DNA from: an uncultured Clostridia bacterium
GTDB lineage: Bacteria > Bacillota > Clostridia > Oscillospirales > Acutalibacteraceae
DNA: 12,294 nt
NCBI GenBank assembly: GCA_947168785.1
Contig: CAMVNL010000026.1
Coordinates: forward strand, 1-12,294
Direction: 5' to 3'
The translations under genes were made by a program, and so were the position numbers. Below are positions 1 through 7,676 of this stretch, one piece after another (within the stretch, counting starts at the first letter, position 1; each line of letters starts with the position of its first letter). The notes under the pieces were generated by a model. That model ran no database searches. It was given only the letters and a program-made list of their open reading frames with translations, and had not been told where the DNA came from.

Positions 1-65
1 TCAATACGGATTTCTGTGGGATTGGGGATGAACAAATTGGATTTTGTCGCGCCGTTGGCGCGACA

Positions 66-181
66 AAAAAGTTGAAAGTTGAAAGTTGAAATTCGGAAGC
101 CCTGTCGGGCTTAATTAAATTATATAATACCGGCCGCAGGCCCCATATTTCAACTTTCAACTTTTCACTTTTAACTTTCGG
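66..181. repeat. Small palindromic repeat element, copy 1 (GTTGAAA-type ends)
   Basis: The ends form a perfect 18-bp inverted repeat: AAAGTTGAAAGTTGAAAT at 75-92 and its reverse complement at 147-164. Each arm is built of iterated GTTGAAA units. Inside are two small hairpins, AAGCCC/GGGCTT (97-102/107-112) and GGCC-GCA-GGCC (132-142), and an AT-rich centre. Just to the left is a perfect 12-bp hairpin with a GTT loop (42-68, core GTCGCGCC/GGCGCGAC). A second, diverged copy with the same layout lies at 2413-2543, on the other side of glnN. There is no transposase. It resembles an intergenic miniature repeat (MITE- or REP-like); the family cannot be named from this window. Confidence 0.7.
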
Positions 182-251
182 GGGACACCCCGCCAAATCC
201 GACTTGCCCTCGATTCCGCTATCATCCGTGTAAAAGATTTTTTTGCGGCTA

Positions 252-2339
<2,088 letters not shown>

Positions 2340-2412
2340 TGTTGATTCGCTTCCTTTCTGTTGTCTTACGGTTGGGGGGGATCAAGGTCATGACTGTGCA
2401 AATGGGGGATTA

Positions 2413-2543
2413 TCGCGCTGATTCGCGAAATGATAAAAGTTAAAAGTTGAAAGTTGAAATTCGGAAAACGCTTCGCGTTTTGATTATAATTCAAGCCCGT
2501 AGGGCTTCCACATTTTAACTTTTAACTTTCAAATTTTAACTTT
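2413..2543. repeat. Small palindromic repeat element, copy 2
   Basis: Same layout as the copy at 66-181. On the left is a CGCG hairpin (TCGCG/CGCGA, 2413-2417/2424-2428), then GTTAAAA/GTTGAAA iterations (2435-2460). In the centre are hairpins AAAACGC-TTC-GCGTTTT (2465-2481) and AAGCCC-GTA-GGGCTT (2493-2507). On the right are the complementary TTTTAAC/AACTTTC iterations (2512-2543). The inverted repeat is imperfect here. It occupies most of the gdhA-glnN spacer and could affect read-through or mRNA stability. A TATAAT-like string inside it (2485-2490, in either direction) has no good -35 partner. Confidence 0.7.
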
Positions 2544-2581
2544 GCAATACAAAGCGTCTCCCCGATAAATACGTTCCCCGC

Positions 2582-3916
2582 TCAAACGATCCCCTGACTG
2601 ATCATGGCGTCCACCACTTTTTCAAACCCGGCGATGTTCGCGCCGTCCACGTAGTTGCCGTCTTTGCCGTAGCGCTTGGCCGCGTCGTCGATATGGTGGT
2701 ACAGGTCGATCATGATGTCCTTAAGCTGCGCGTCCACCTGCTCAAAGCTCCAGTGGAGCCGCTCGCTGTTCTGGCTCATTTCCAGCGCGCTTGTCGCCAC
2801 GCCCCCGGCGTTGCTGGCCTTGCCCGGCAGGAACAGGATCCCCTGTGTCTGTAAATAAGCGGTGGCCTCCGCTGTGGTGGGCATGTTGGCACCCTCCGCC
2901 ACGGCGATCACGCCGTTTGAAACCAGTGTTTTTGCGTCCTCCAGCGTCAGCTCGTTCTGGGTGGCGCAGGGGAGGGCGATATCGCATTTCACCGTCCACA
3001 CGCCGCGGCCCGAATGATAGGCGGAATGGGGACGGTATTTCTGATATTCCGTCAGCCGCTGGCGGTTCTTTTCCTTGATCTCCTTCAGCGCCGCCACGTC
3101 GATGCCGTCGGGGTCGTACACCCAGCCGGTGGAATCGGAGCAGGTGACCACCTTCGCGCCGAGCTGCTGCGCCTTTTCAATGGCGTAGATGGCAACGTTC
3201 CCGGAGCCTGAGACCGTGATCGTCTTGCCCGCGATCTCCTGCCCGTGGCATTTCAGCATTTCTTCCGTGATATAAAGGAGGCCGTAGCCCGTGGCCTCCG
3301 TCCGGGCCAGCGACCCGCCGAAGGAGAGGCCCTTGCCGGTCAGCACGCCGGTAAACAGGCCCCGCAGCTTTTTGTATTCGCCGAAGAGGTAGCCGATCTC
3401 CCGCGCGCCGGTGCCGATATCTCCCGCCGGGATATCCGTATCCGAACCGATGTATTTGCACAGCTCGCTCATGAAGCTCTGGCAGAAAGACATGATCTCC
3501 CGGTCGGATTTGCCCTTGGGGTCGAAATCCGAGCCGCCCTTGCCGCCGCCGATGGGAAGCCCCGTCAGGCTGTTCTTGAAGATCTGCTCAAAACCGAGGA
3601 ATTTGATGATGCCGAGATTGACGGAGGGATGCAGCCGCAGACCGCCCTTGTAGGGGCCGATGGCGCTGGAAAACTGCACCCGGTAGCCGGTGTTGACGTG
3701 CACCTGACCCTTGTCGTCGATCCACGGTACCCGGAACTTGATCTGGCGCTCGGGGTTGACCAGCCGCTCCAGCAGTGCGTCCCGCCGGTAGGATTCTTCA
3801 TTGGCGTCCACCACGGGACGCAGGGAATTGAGCACTTCTCTTATGGCCTGATGGAACTCCGGCTCGTTGGGGTTTTCCTTTTCGATTCTTTCAATGACTT
3901 CGTCCACGTACGACAT
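2582..3916 (-). CDS. gdhA: Glutamate dehydrogenase, probably NADP-dependent (GdhA)
   Basis: Reversible reductive amination of 2-oxoglutarate with ammonium. The 444 residues match the hexameric bacterial GdhA size. Seen: the substrate-binding GPYKGGLR segment (residues 87-94), the catalytic lysine in LPIGGGKGGSD (K126), AGDIGTGAREIGYLFGEY (164-181) with the conserved Asp, a Rossmann fold with VSGSGNVA, and a following SDS at the end of the second strand, as in NADP enzymes such as E. coli GdhA. The start at 3916 is chosen because GGAGGA lies at the right distance upstream and the family N-terminus begins here. A longer in-frame ATG at 4069 would translate through two terminator hairpins and is rejected. 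The leader carries two hexaloop/terminator modules, so expression is probably set by antitermination. It is divergent from the glutamate synthase operon. Confidence 0.96.
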   Translation of the reverse strand: MSYVDEVIERIEKENPNEPEFHQAIREVLNSLRPVVDANEESYRRDALLERLVNPERQIKFRVPWIDDKGQVHVNTGYRVQFSSAIGPYKGGLRLHPSVNLGIIKFLGFEQIFKNSLTGLPIGGGKGGSDFDPKGKSDREIMSFCQSFMSELCKYIGSDTDIPAGDIGTGAREIGYLFGEYKKLRGLFTGVLTGKGLSFGGSLARTEATGYGLLYITEEMLKCHGQEIAGKTITVSGSGNVAIYAIEKAQQLGAKVVTCSDSTGWVYDPDGIDVAALKEIKEKNRQRLTEYQKYRPHSAYHSGRGVWTVKCDIALPCATQNELTLEDAKTLVSNGVIAVAEGANMPTTAEATAYLQTQGILFLPGKASNAGGVATSALEMSQNSERLHWSFEQVDAQLKDIMIDLYHHIDDAAKRYGKDGNYVDGANIAGFEKVVDAMISQGIV

Positions 3917-3945
3917 ACAAACGTCCTCCTTCAAATTGTCAAAAG

Positions 3946-3994
3946 AAAAAGACGCCTTTCCCGCCGCGCGAAGCCCGCGCGGTGAAAAAGACGC
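3946..3994 (-). terminator. Leader terminator 2 (attenuator) of gdhA
   Basis: On the minus strand the 5' arm 3994-3976 pairs with 3970-3952: 18 pairs, several of them G-U, with one A/C mismatch. The core is CCGCGCG/CGCGCGG closed by a GGCTT loop (3975-3971). A U-rich run follows (3950-3946, continuing to 3941). It lies 25-30 nt before the gdhA start codon, so if it formed unopposed it would stop transcription before the gene. Its first eight bases (3994-3987) are also the 3' part of the hexaloop hairpin at 4004-3987, so the two structures exclude each other. Confidence 0.8.
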
Positions 3995-4004
3995 CTTTGC
4001 CTTT
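3987..4004 (-). promoter_or_regulatory. ANTAR-type hexaloop hairpin 2 in gdhA leader (antiterminator)
   Basis: Minus-strand RNA: stem AAAGGC (4004-3999) with GUCUUU (3992-3987), six pairs including one G-U, around the six-base loop AAAGGC (3998-3993). Loop positions 1 (A) and 4 (G) match the invariant bases known for ANTAR-domain target RNAs. The 3' arm is part of the following terminator's 5' arm, which is the known antiterminator arrangement. The stem is A/U-rich and would need protein to compete with the much stronger terminator. Assignment to the ANTAR protein encoded at 8924-9502 is inference. Confidence 0.72.
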
Positions 4005-4025
4005 GAAATATACGGTTTTCGATGG

Positions 4026-4066
4026 AAAAAGAGAAAGCGTCCCTGAACAAAACTGTTCAAAGACGC
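4026..4066 (-). terminator. Leader terminator 1 (attenuator) of gdhA
   Basis: On the minus strand a 12-bp stem with no mismatch (4066-4055 with 4048-4037; two G-U pairs) closes a six-base loop AGUUUU (4054-4049). It is followed by UUUCUCUUUUU (4036-4026). The loop has U, not G, at position 4, so it is not itself an ANTAR loop. Its 5' arm overlaps the hexaloop hairpin at 4076-4059. This is the first of two consecutive attenuators between the gdhA promoter and gene. Confidence 0.82.
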
Positions 4067-4076
4067 CATTGCCTTT
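4059..4076 (-). promoter_or_regulatory. ANTAR-type hexaloop hairpin 1 in gdhA leader (antiterminator)
   Basis: Minus-strand RNA: stem AAAGGC (4076-4071) with GUCUUU (4064-4059) around the hexaloop AAUGGC (4070-4065), with A1 and G4 as in ANTAR target RNAs. It begins about 4 nt after the predicted transcription start and its 3' half is the beginning of terminator 1. It is nearly the same sequence as the second module (only loop base 3 differs), which points to duplication or strong selection on the motif. Confidence 0.72.
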
Positions 4077-4086
4077 TCTGCCTCTC

Positions 4087-4114
4087 ATTATACGCCGTCC
4101 CCGGGAAAAGTCAA
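4087..4114 (-). promoter_or_regulatory. gdhA promoter (sigma-A type)
   Basis: On the minus strand TTGACT (4114-4109), a 16-bp spacer and a perfect TATAAT (4092-4087). Transcription should start near 4080, giving a leader of about 165 nt that contains both attenuator modules. Such a strong core promoter suggests control after initiation. Confidence 0.8.
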
Positions 4115-4129
4115 CATTTTTTTGACCGA

Positions 4130-4157
4130 TTGTGAAACATTTGACGAAAATTCACAA
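4130..4157. promoter_or_regulatory. Possible operator dyad between the divergent promoters
   Basis: TTGTGAA (4130-4136) and its inverted copy TTCACAA (4151-4157), separated by 14 bp. It is about 50-77 bp upstream of the predicted gdhA start and about 100-126 bp upstream of the glutamate synthase start. The region is AT-rich, so a chance dyad is possible. No regulator family is assigned. Confidence 0.25.
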
Positions 4158-4220
4158 AAATCGTGTTTTTCGGGAATTGATTTTTGGAGATGACCTGATT
4201 TTGTTTGCATGATTTTGGGC

Positions 4221-4249
4221 TTGACGATGCCAAAAAACGGGCGTATAAT
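4221..4249 (+). promoter_or_regulatory. Glutamate synthase operon promoter (sigma-A type)
   Basis: TTGACG (4221-4226), a 17-bp spacer and a perfect TATAAT (4244-4249). The predicted start is about 4256, which is exactly where the hexaloop hairpin stem begins. It is divergent from the gdhA promoter, with about 175 bp between the two start points. Confidence 0.85.
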
Positions 4250-4255
4250 GCAATT

Positions 4256-4275
4256 AATGAGCAAAGGCGTTCATT
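4256..4275 (+). promoter_or_regulatory. ANTAR-type hexaloop hairpin in glutamate synthase leader (antiterminator)
   Basis: Seven-pair stem AAUGAGC (4256-4262) with GUUCAUU (4269-4275), one G-U pair, around the hexaloop AAAGGC (4263-4268). The loop is identical to the second gdhA module and carries the A1 and G4 required by ANTAR domains. The 3' half (4268-4275) is the start of the terminator's 5' arm, so this hairpin and the terminator are mutually exclusive. The different stem sequence with a conserved loop argues that the loop is what is recognised. Confidence 0.75.
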
Positions 4276-4311
4276 TTCGTACGGAAACCGTGCGAAAGTG
4301 AGCGTTTTTTT
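4268..4311 (+). terminator. Leader terminator (attenuator) of glutamate synthase operon
   Basis: A perfect 17-bp stem (4268-4284 with 4288-4304, a few G-U pairs) around an AAA loop (4285-4287), followed directly by seven U (4305-4311). It stands between the promoter and the first gene, 25 nt before the start codon, so it must be bypassed for the operon to be expressed. Confidence 0.88.
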
Positions 4312-4336
4312 GTTTTATTGGAAAGAAGGGACAGCC

Positions 4337-5437
4337 ATGAGACCAAAAGAGGGACAGGTCCGGATCCCCTCCGGCTGCGCCATCGCGGCAGTGATCTCCC
4401 GGGACGGGAACCGCATGTCCGGGGAGGGGATGATCCATGCCATGGAACCGATGCACGACCGCTCCAACGGCCTGGGCGGCGGCTTCGCCGGGTACGGCAT
4501 CTATCCGGAATATAAGGATTTTTACGCGCTGCATTTATTTTTTGACAGCCGCGACACGCGAAAGGCCTGCGAGGCCTTCCTGAAAACCGGGTTTGAGATC
4601 TGTCATTCCGAGCGGATTCCCACCCGCAAGCTCCCCGCCATCACGGACGAACCGATCATCTGGCGATATTTCGTCGCGCCGCTGCAATCGGTGCTGCGTG
4701 ATCTGCAATTGGACGAAAAGGAATTCGTCGTGCGGACGGTGATGCGGATCAACACGGAGATGAAGGGCGCCTACGTCTTTTCCAGCGGAAAGAATATGGG
4801 GACCTTCAAGGCGGTGGGCTTCCCGGAGGACGTGGGCGTCTACTATCAATTGGAGGAATACGCCGGGTATGCCTGGACGGCCCACGGCCGGTACCCCACC
4901 AACACCCCCGGCTGGTGGGGCGGGGCCCATCCCTTCGCCCTGCTGGACTATTCCGTCGTCCACAACGGTGAGATCTCCTCCTACGACGCCAACCGCAGGT
5001 ACATTGAAATGTTCGGCTACCAGTGTACGTTACAGACCGATACCGAGGTGATCACCTATATCATGGATTACCTGCTGCGGCGGCAGGGGCTGACGCTGAA
5101 CGAGGCCGCCGGGGTGATCGCCGCCCCCTTCTGGGAGACCATCGACCGCAAAACGGATCTTGTTGATAAAGAAAAACATATCTATCTGCGCACCCTTTTT
5201 CCCAGCCTGCTGATCACGGGGCCCTTTTCCATCGTCCTGGGCTTTGAGGGGGGCCTGATGGCGCTGAACGACCGGCTGAAGCTGCGCAGCATGGTGGTGG
5301 GGGAAAAAGACGACCGGGTCTATATCGCCAGCGAAGAGGCGGCCATCCGACGGATCGAACCGGACGTAGAAAACGTTTGGTCACCCGCCGGGGGCGAGCC
5401 CGTCGTCATCCGCGTAAAGGAGGGGGTACAACTGTGA
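4337..5437 (+). CDS. Glutamate synthase amidotransferase subunit (class II GATase)
   Basis: Hydrolyses glutamine and passes ammonia to the synthase subunit encoded next. The product is 366 residues, the size of stand-alone amidotransferase subunits of archaeal-type three-part glutamate synthase (COG0067-like). Seen: SGCAIAAV with the candidate nucleophile C14, HDRSNGLGGGFAGYGIYPEY (40-59), GRYPTNTPGWWGGAHPFALLD (184-204), VVHNGEI (208-214) and TDTE (234-237), all typical of Ntn-type GATases. These enzymes need an N-terminal Cys, so a 13-residue leader would have to be removed or the chemistry adapted. The start at 4337 follows GAAAGAAGG; an upstream in-frame ATG at 4205 would lie before the promoter and is rejected. 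First gene of a five-gene operon; its stop overlaps the next GTG start. Confidence 0.92.
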   Translation: MRPKEGQVRIPSGCAIAAVISRDGNRMSGEGMIHAMEPMHDRSNGLGGGFAGYGIYPEYKDFYALHLFFDSRDTRKACEAFLKTGFEICHSERIPTRKLPAITDEPIIWRYFVAPLQSVLRDLQLDEKEFVVRTVMRINTEMKGAYVFSSGKNMGTFKAVGFPEDVGVYYQLEEYAGYAWTAHGRYPTNTPGWWGGAHPFALLDYSVVHNGEISSYDANRRYIEMFGYQCTLQTDTEVITYIMDYLLRRQGLTLNEAAGVIAAPFWETIDRKTDLVDKEKHIYLRTLFPSLLITGPFSIVLGFEGGLMALNDRLKLRSMVVGEKDDRVYIASEEAAIRRIEPDVENVWSPAGGEPVVIRVKEGVQL

Positions 5438-6939
5438 ACGGGATCTATATGACGCCGGAATTCGACGTGATCCGCAGCGACGCGCGCTGTACCGCCTGCC
5501 GCGTGTGCCAGCGCCAGTGCGCCAACGGGGTCCATTCCTTCCTGGCGGAAAAGGGCGTGATGGTCAGCGACGAGACGAAGTGCGTCAACTGCCAGCGCTG
5601 CGTCTCCTTCTGCCCTGCCCGGGCGCTGAAGATCGTCAGAAACGACAACCGCCTGCGGGAGAACGCCAACTGGGACCAGGACACGATCCGGGAAATCTAT
5701 AAACAGGCCAATTCCGGCGGCGTGCTGCTCTCCTCCATGGGCAACCCCAAGCCGCTGCCGGTATATTGGGACAAAATTCTTATCAACGCCTCGCAGGTGA
5801 CCAATCCCCCCATCGACCCCCTGCGGGAGCCCATGGAGACCCGCGTCTTTCTCGGGAAAAAGCCGGAAAAGGTCACCCGTGGAGCGGACGGGAACCTGAT
5901 CACGACCCTTCCGCCGCAGATCGAACTGACGATGCCCGTTCTGTTCTCCGCCATGAGCTACGGCTCCATCAGCTACAACGCCCACGCGGCGCTGGCAAAA
6001 GCGGCGACGGAGCTGGGGATCCTTTACAACACCGGCGAGGGCGGTCTGCATGAGGACTTTTACCCCTACGGGGCGCACACCGTCGTACAGGTGGCCAGCG
6101 GCCGGTTCGGCGTGCATGAGAAATATCTCGAAACCGGCGCGGCCATTGAGATCAAGATGGGGCAGGGGGCCAAGCCCGGCATCGGGGGCCACATGGCCGG
6201 AGCGGAGATCGTGGGGGACGTCTCCCGCACCCGGATGATCCCGGAGGGGACGGACGCCATCTCCCCCGCGCCGCACCACGACATTTATTCCATCGAGGAC
6301 CTGCGCCAGCTGGTGTATTCCCTGAAGGAGGCCACCCGGTACCGGAAGCCCGTCATCGTGAAGGTGGCGGCGGTACACAACATTGCCGCCATTGCCAGCG
6401 GCGTCGCCCGCAGCGGGGCGGATATCATCGCCATCGACGGTTTCCGGGGCGGCACCGGCGCGGCCCCTACCCGCATCCGGGACAACGTGGGAATCCCCAT
6501 TGAACTGGCCCTGGCCGCGGTGGATCAGCGCCTGCGGGACGAGGGCATCCGGGGGCGCGTTTCGCTGATCGCGGGCGGCTCCATCCGCAGCGCGGCGGAC
6601 GTGGTCAAGGCGCTGGCGCTGGGGGCGGACGCCTGTTATGTGGCAACGGCCGCCCTGCTGGCGCTGGGCTGCCACCTGTGCCGCACCTGCCAGAGCGGCA
6701 AGTGCAACTGGGGCATCGCCACCCAGGAACCGGAGCTGGTGAAACGGCTGGATCCCGACAGGGGCAGCGAACGGCTGGTCAATCTGATGAACGCCTGGCG
6801 GCATGAAATCATGGAGCTGATGGGCGGCATGGGTATCAATTCCGTGGAGGCGCTTCGGGGGAACCGGCTGATGCTGCGGGGCGTGGGCCTGACGCAGAAG
6901 GAACTGGAGATCCTCGGGATCTCCCACGCGGGGGAATAG
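5434..6939 (+). CDS. Glutamate synthase, ferredoxin/FMN synthase subunit
   Basis: Condenses ammonia with 2-oxoglutarate and reduces the imine to glutamate. The product is 501 residues. The N-terminus carries two [4Fe-4S] ferredoxin motifs (C19-x2-C22-x2-C25-x3-C29 and C50-x2-C53-x2-C56-x3-C60). The rest is the FMN-binding glutamate synthase barrel: GEGGLHEDFYPYG (201-213), KMGQGAKPGIGGHM (241-254), ISPAPHHDIYSIEDL (276-290), DGFRGGTGAAP (335-345) and IAGGSIRSAADV (379-390). C413-x5-C419-x4-C424 matches the [3Fe-4S] spacing of GltB, with an extra C416. The start is GTG at 5434, inside GTGA with the previous stop, 8-9 nt after AAGGAGGGGG; an ATG at 5449 is too far from that site. No NADPH-oxidising GltD-like gene is in the window, so ferredoxin is the likely donor. 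Confidence 0.94.
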   Translation: MNGIYMTPEFDVIRSDARCTACRVCQRQCANGVHSFLAEKGVMVSDETKCVNCQRCVSFCPARALKIVRNDNRLRENANWDQDTIREIYKQANSGGVLLSSMGNPKPLPVYWDKILINASQVTNPPIDPLREPMETRVFLGKKPEKVTRGADGNLITTLPPQIELTMPVLFSAMSYGSISYNAHAALAKAATELGILYNTGEGGLHEDFYPYGAHTVVQVASGRFGVHEKYLETGAAIEIKMGQGAKPGIGGHMAGAEIVGDVSRTRMIPEGTDAISPAPHHDIYSIEDLRQLVYSLKEATRYRKPVIVKVAAVHNIAAIASGVARSGADIIAIDGFRGGTGAAPTRIRDNVGIPIELALAAVDQRLRDEGIRGRVSLIAGGSIRSAADVVKALALGADACYVATAALLALGCHLCRTCQSGKCNWGIATQEPELVKRLDPDRGSERLVNLMNAWRHEIMELMGGMGINSVEALRGNRLMLRGVGLTQKELEILGISHAGE

Positions 6940-6943
6940 AACG

Positions 6944-7666
6944 ATGAAACAGATCGACGCAAAAGAACTGGATTTCCGGACGCTGAACGAGCGTCTGAGA
7001 CAGGAAACGGACGATATCGAGATCCTGAACTGCTGCGGGCAGCGGTTCATCGGGGCGGGGCTTTCCGACCGGAAGCTCCTGCTCCGGGGAACGCCCGGCA
7101 ACGCCCTGGGGGCGTACCTGAACGGCGCAGAGATCACCGTGGGCGGCAACGCCCAGGACGCGGTGGGCGACACCATGAACGCGGGAAAAATCATCATTCA
7201 CGGCGACGTGGGCGACGCAGCCGGTTACGCCATGCGGGGCGGGACGATTTTTGTCAAAGGCAGCGCCGGCTACCGGGCCGGGATCCACATGAAGGCCTAT
7301 CAGGATAAGATCCCGCAGATGGTCATAGGCGGCGCGGCGGGCAGCTTTCTGGGGGAATACCAGGCCGGGGGCGTGATCGTCGTGCTGGGGCTGGAAGAGC
7401 CGGACCGGCGGATCGTCGGCAATTTCCCCTGCACCGGGATGCATGGGGGAAAGCTGTTTTTGCGCTCCCGCTGCGAGGACGTGCGGTTCCCGGAACAGGC
7501 GACGGCCCGCCCGGCGACGAAGCAGGATCTCAAAGAAATTCACAATATCCTGCTTGATTATTGCGCTTTTTTCGCGTATGATATCAATAAGATTCTGGAT
7601 GCGCCCTTTACCGTCGTCACGCCGGACACCGCGAACCCCTACCGGCGGATGTACGTAGAGAATTAG
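6944..7666 (+). CDS. Glutamate synthase GXGXG-domain subunit
   Basis: Corresponds to the C-terminal structural beta-helix of large GltB, here a separate 240-residue protein (COG0070-like). The GXGXG region runs from about residue 48 to 150, with repeated turns such as GNALGAYLNGAEITVGGNA, GDTMNAGKIIIHGDVGDAAG and GGTIFVKGSAGYRAG. In the fused enzyme this domain holds the ammonia channel between the amidotransferase and synthase sites. It starts 4 nt after the synthase subunit stop, so the two are translationally coupled. The last 80 residues are less conserved and end near the membrane-free C-terminus; no signal or membrane segment is seen. Confidence 0.92.
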   Translation: MKQIDAKELDFRTLNERLRQETDDIEILNCCGQRFIGAGLSDRKLLLRGTPGNALGAYLNGAEITVGGNAQDAVGDTMNAGKIIIHGDVGDAAGYAMRGGTIFVKGSAGYRAGIHMKAYQDKIPQMVIGGAAGSFLGEYQAGGVIVVLGLEEPDRRIVGNFPCTGMHGGKLFLRSRCEDVRFPEQATARPATKQDLKEIHNILLDYCAFFAYDINKILDAPFTVVTPDTANPYRRMYVEN

Positions 7667-7676
7667 GAGGAACCCT

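Noticed and set aside
42..68. Perfect 12-bp hairpin with GTT loop as an intrinsic terminator
   Set aside because: On neither strand is it followed by a T run (A run on plus, AAAATCC on minus); it is better seen as part of the repeat element's flank.
2413..2428. Hairpin TCGCG-AAUCAG-CGCGA (minus strand) before glnN as a fourth ANTAR loop
   Set aside because: Loop position 4 is C, not G, the sequence differs from AAWGGC, no terminator overlaps it, and it belongs to the repeat element.
4049..4054. The AGUUUU loop of gdhA terminator 1 as an ANTAR loop
   Set aside because: It is six bases with A1, but G4 is missing; it fits an ordinary terminator loop.
3917..4069. N-terminal extension of GdhA starting at 4069
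   Set aside because: It would translate the attenuator hairpins, matches nothing in GdhA, and a good GGAGG site with the family N-terminus exists at 3916.
4205..4336. Upstream start of the amidotransferase subunit at 4205
   Set aside because: It lies before the promoter and reads through the terminator; the ATG at 4337 has a ribosome site and the family start.
5320..7197. A long minus-strand open frame opposite the glutamate synthase genes
   Set aside because: It spans three convincing coding genes on the other strand and has shadow-like composition; no motif or ribosome site.
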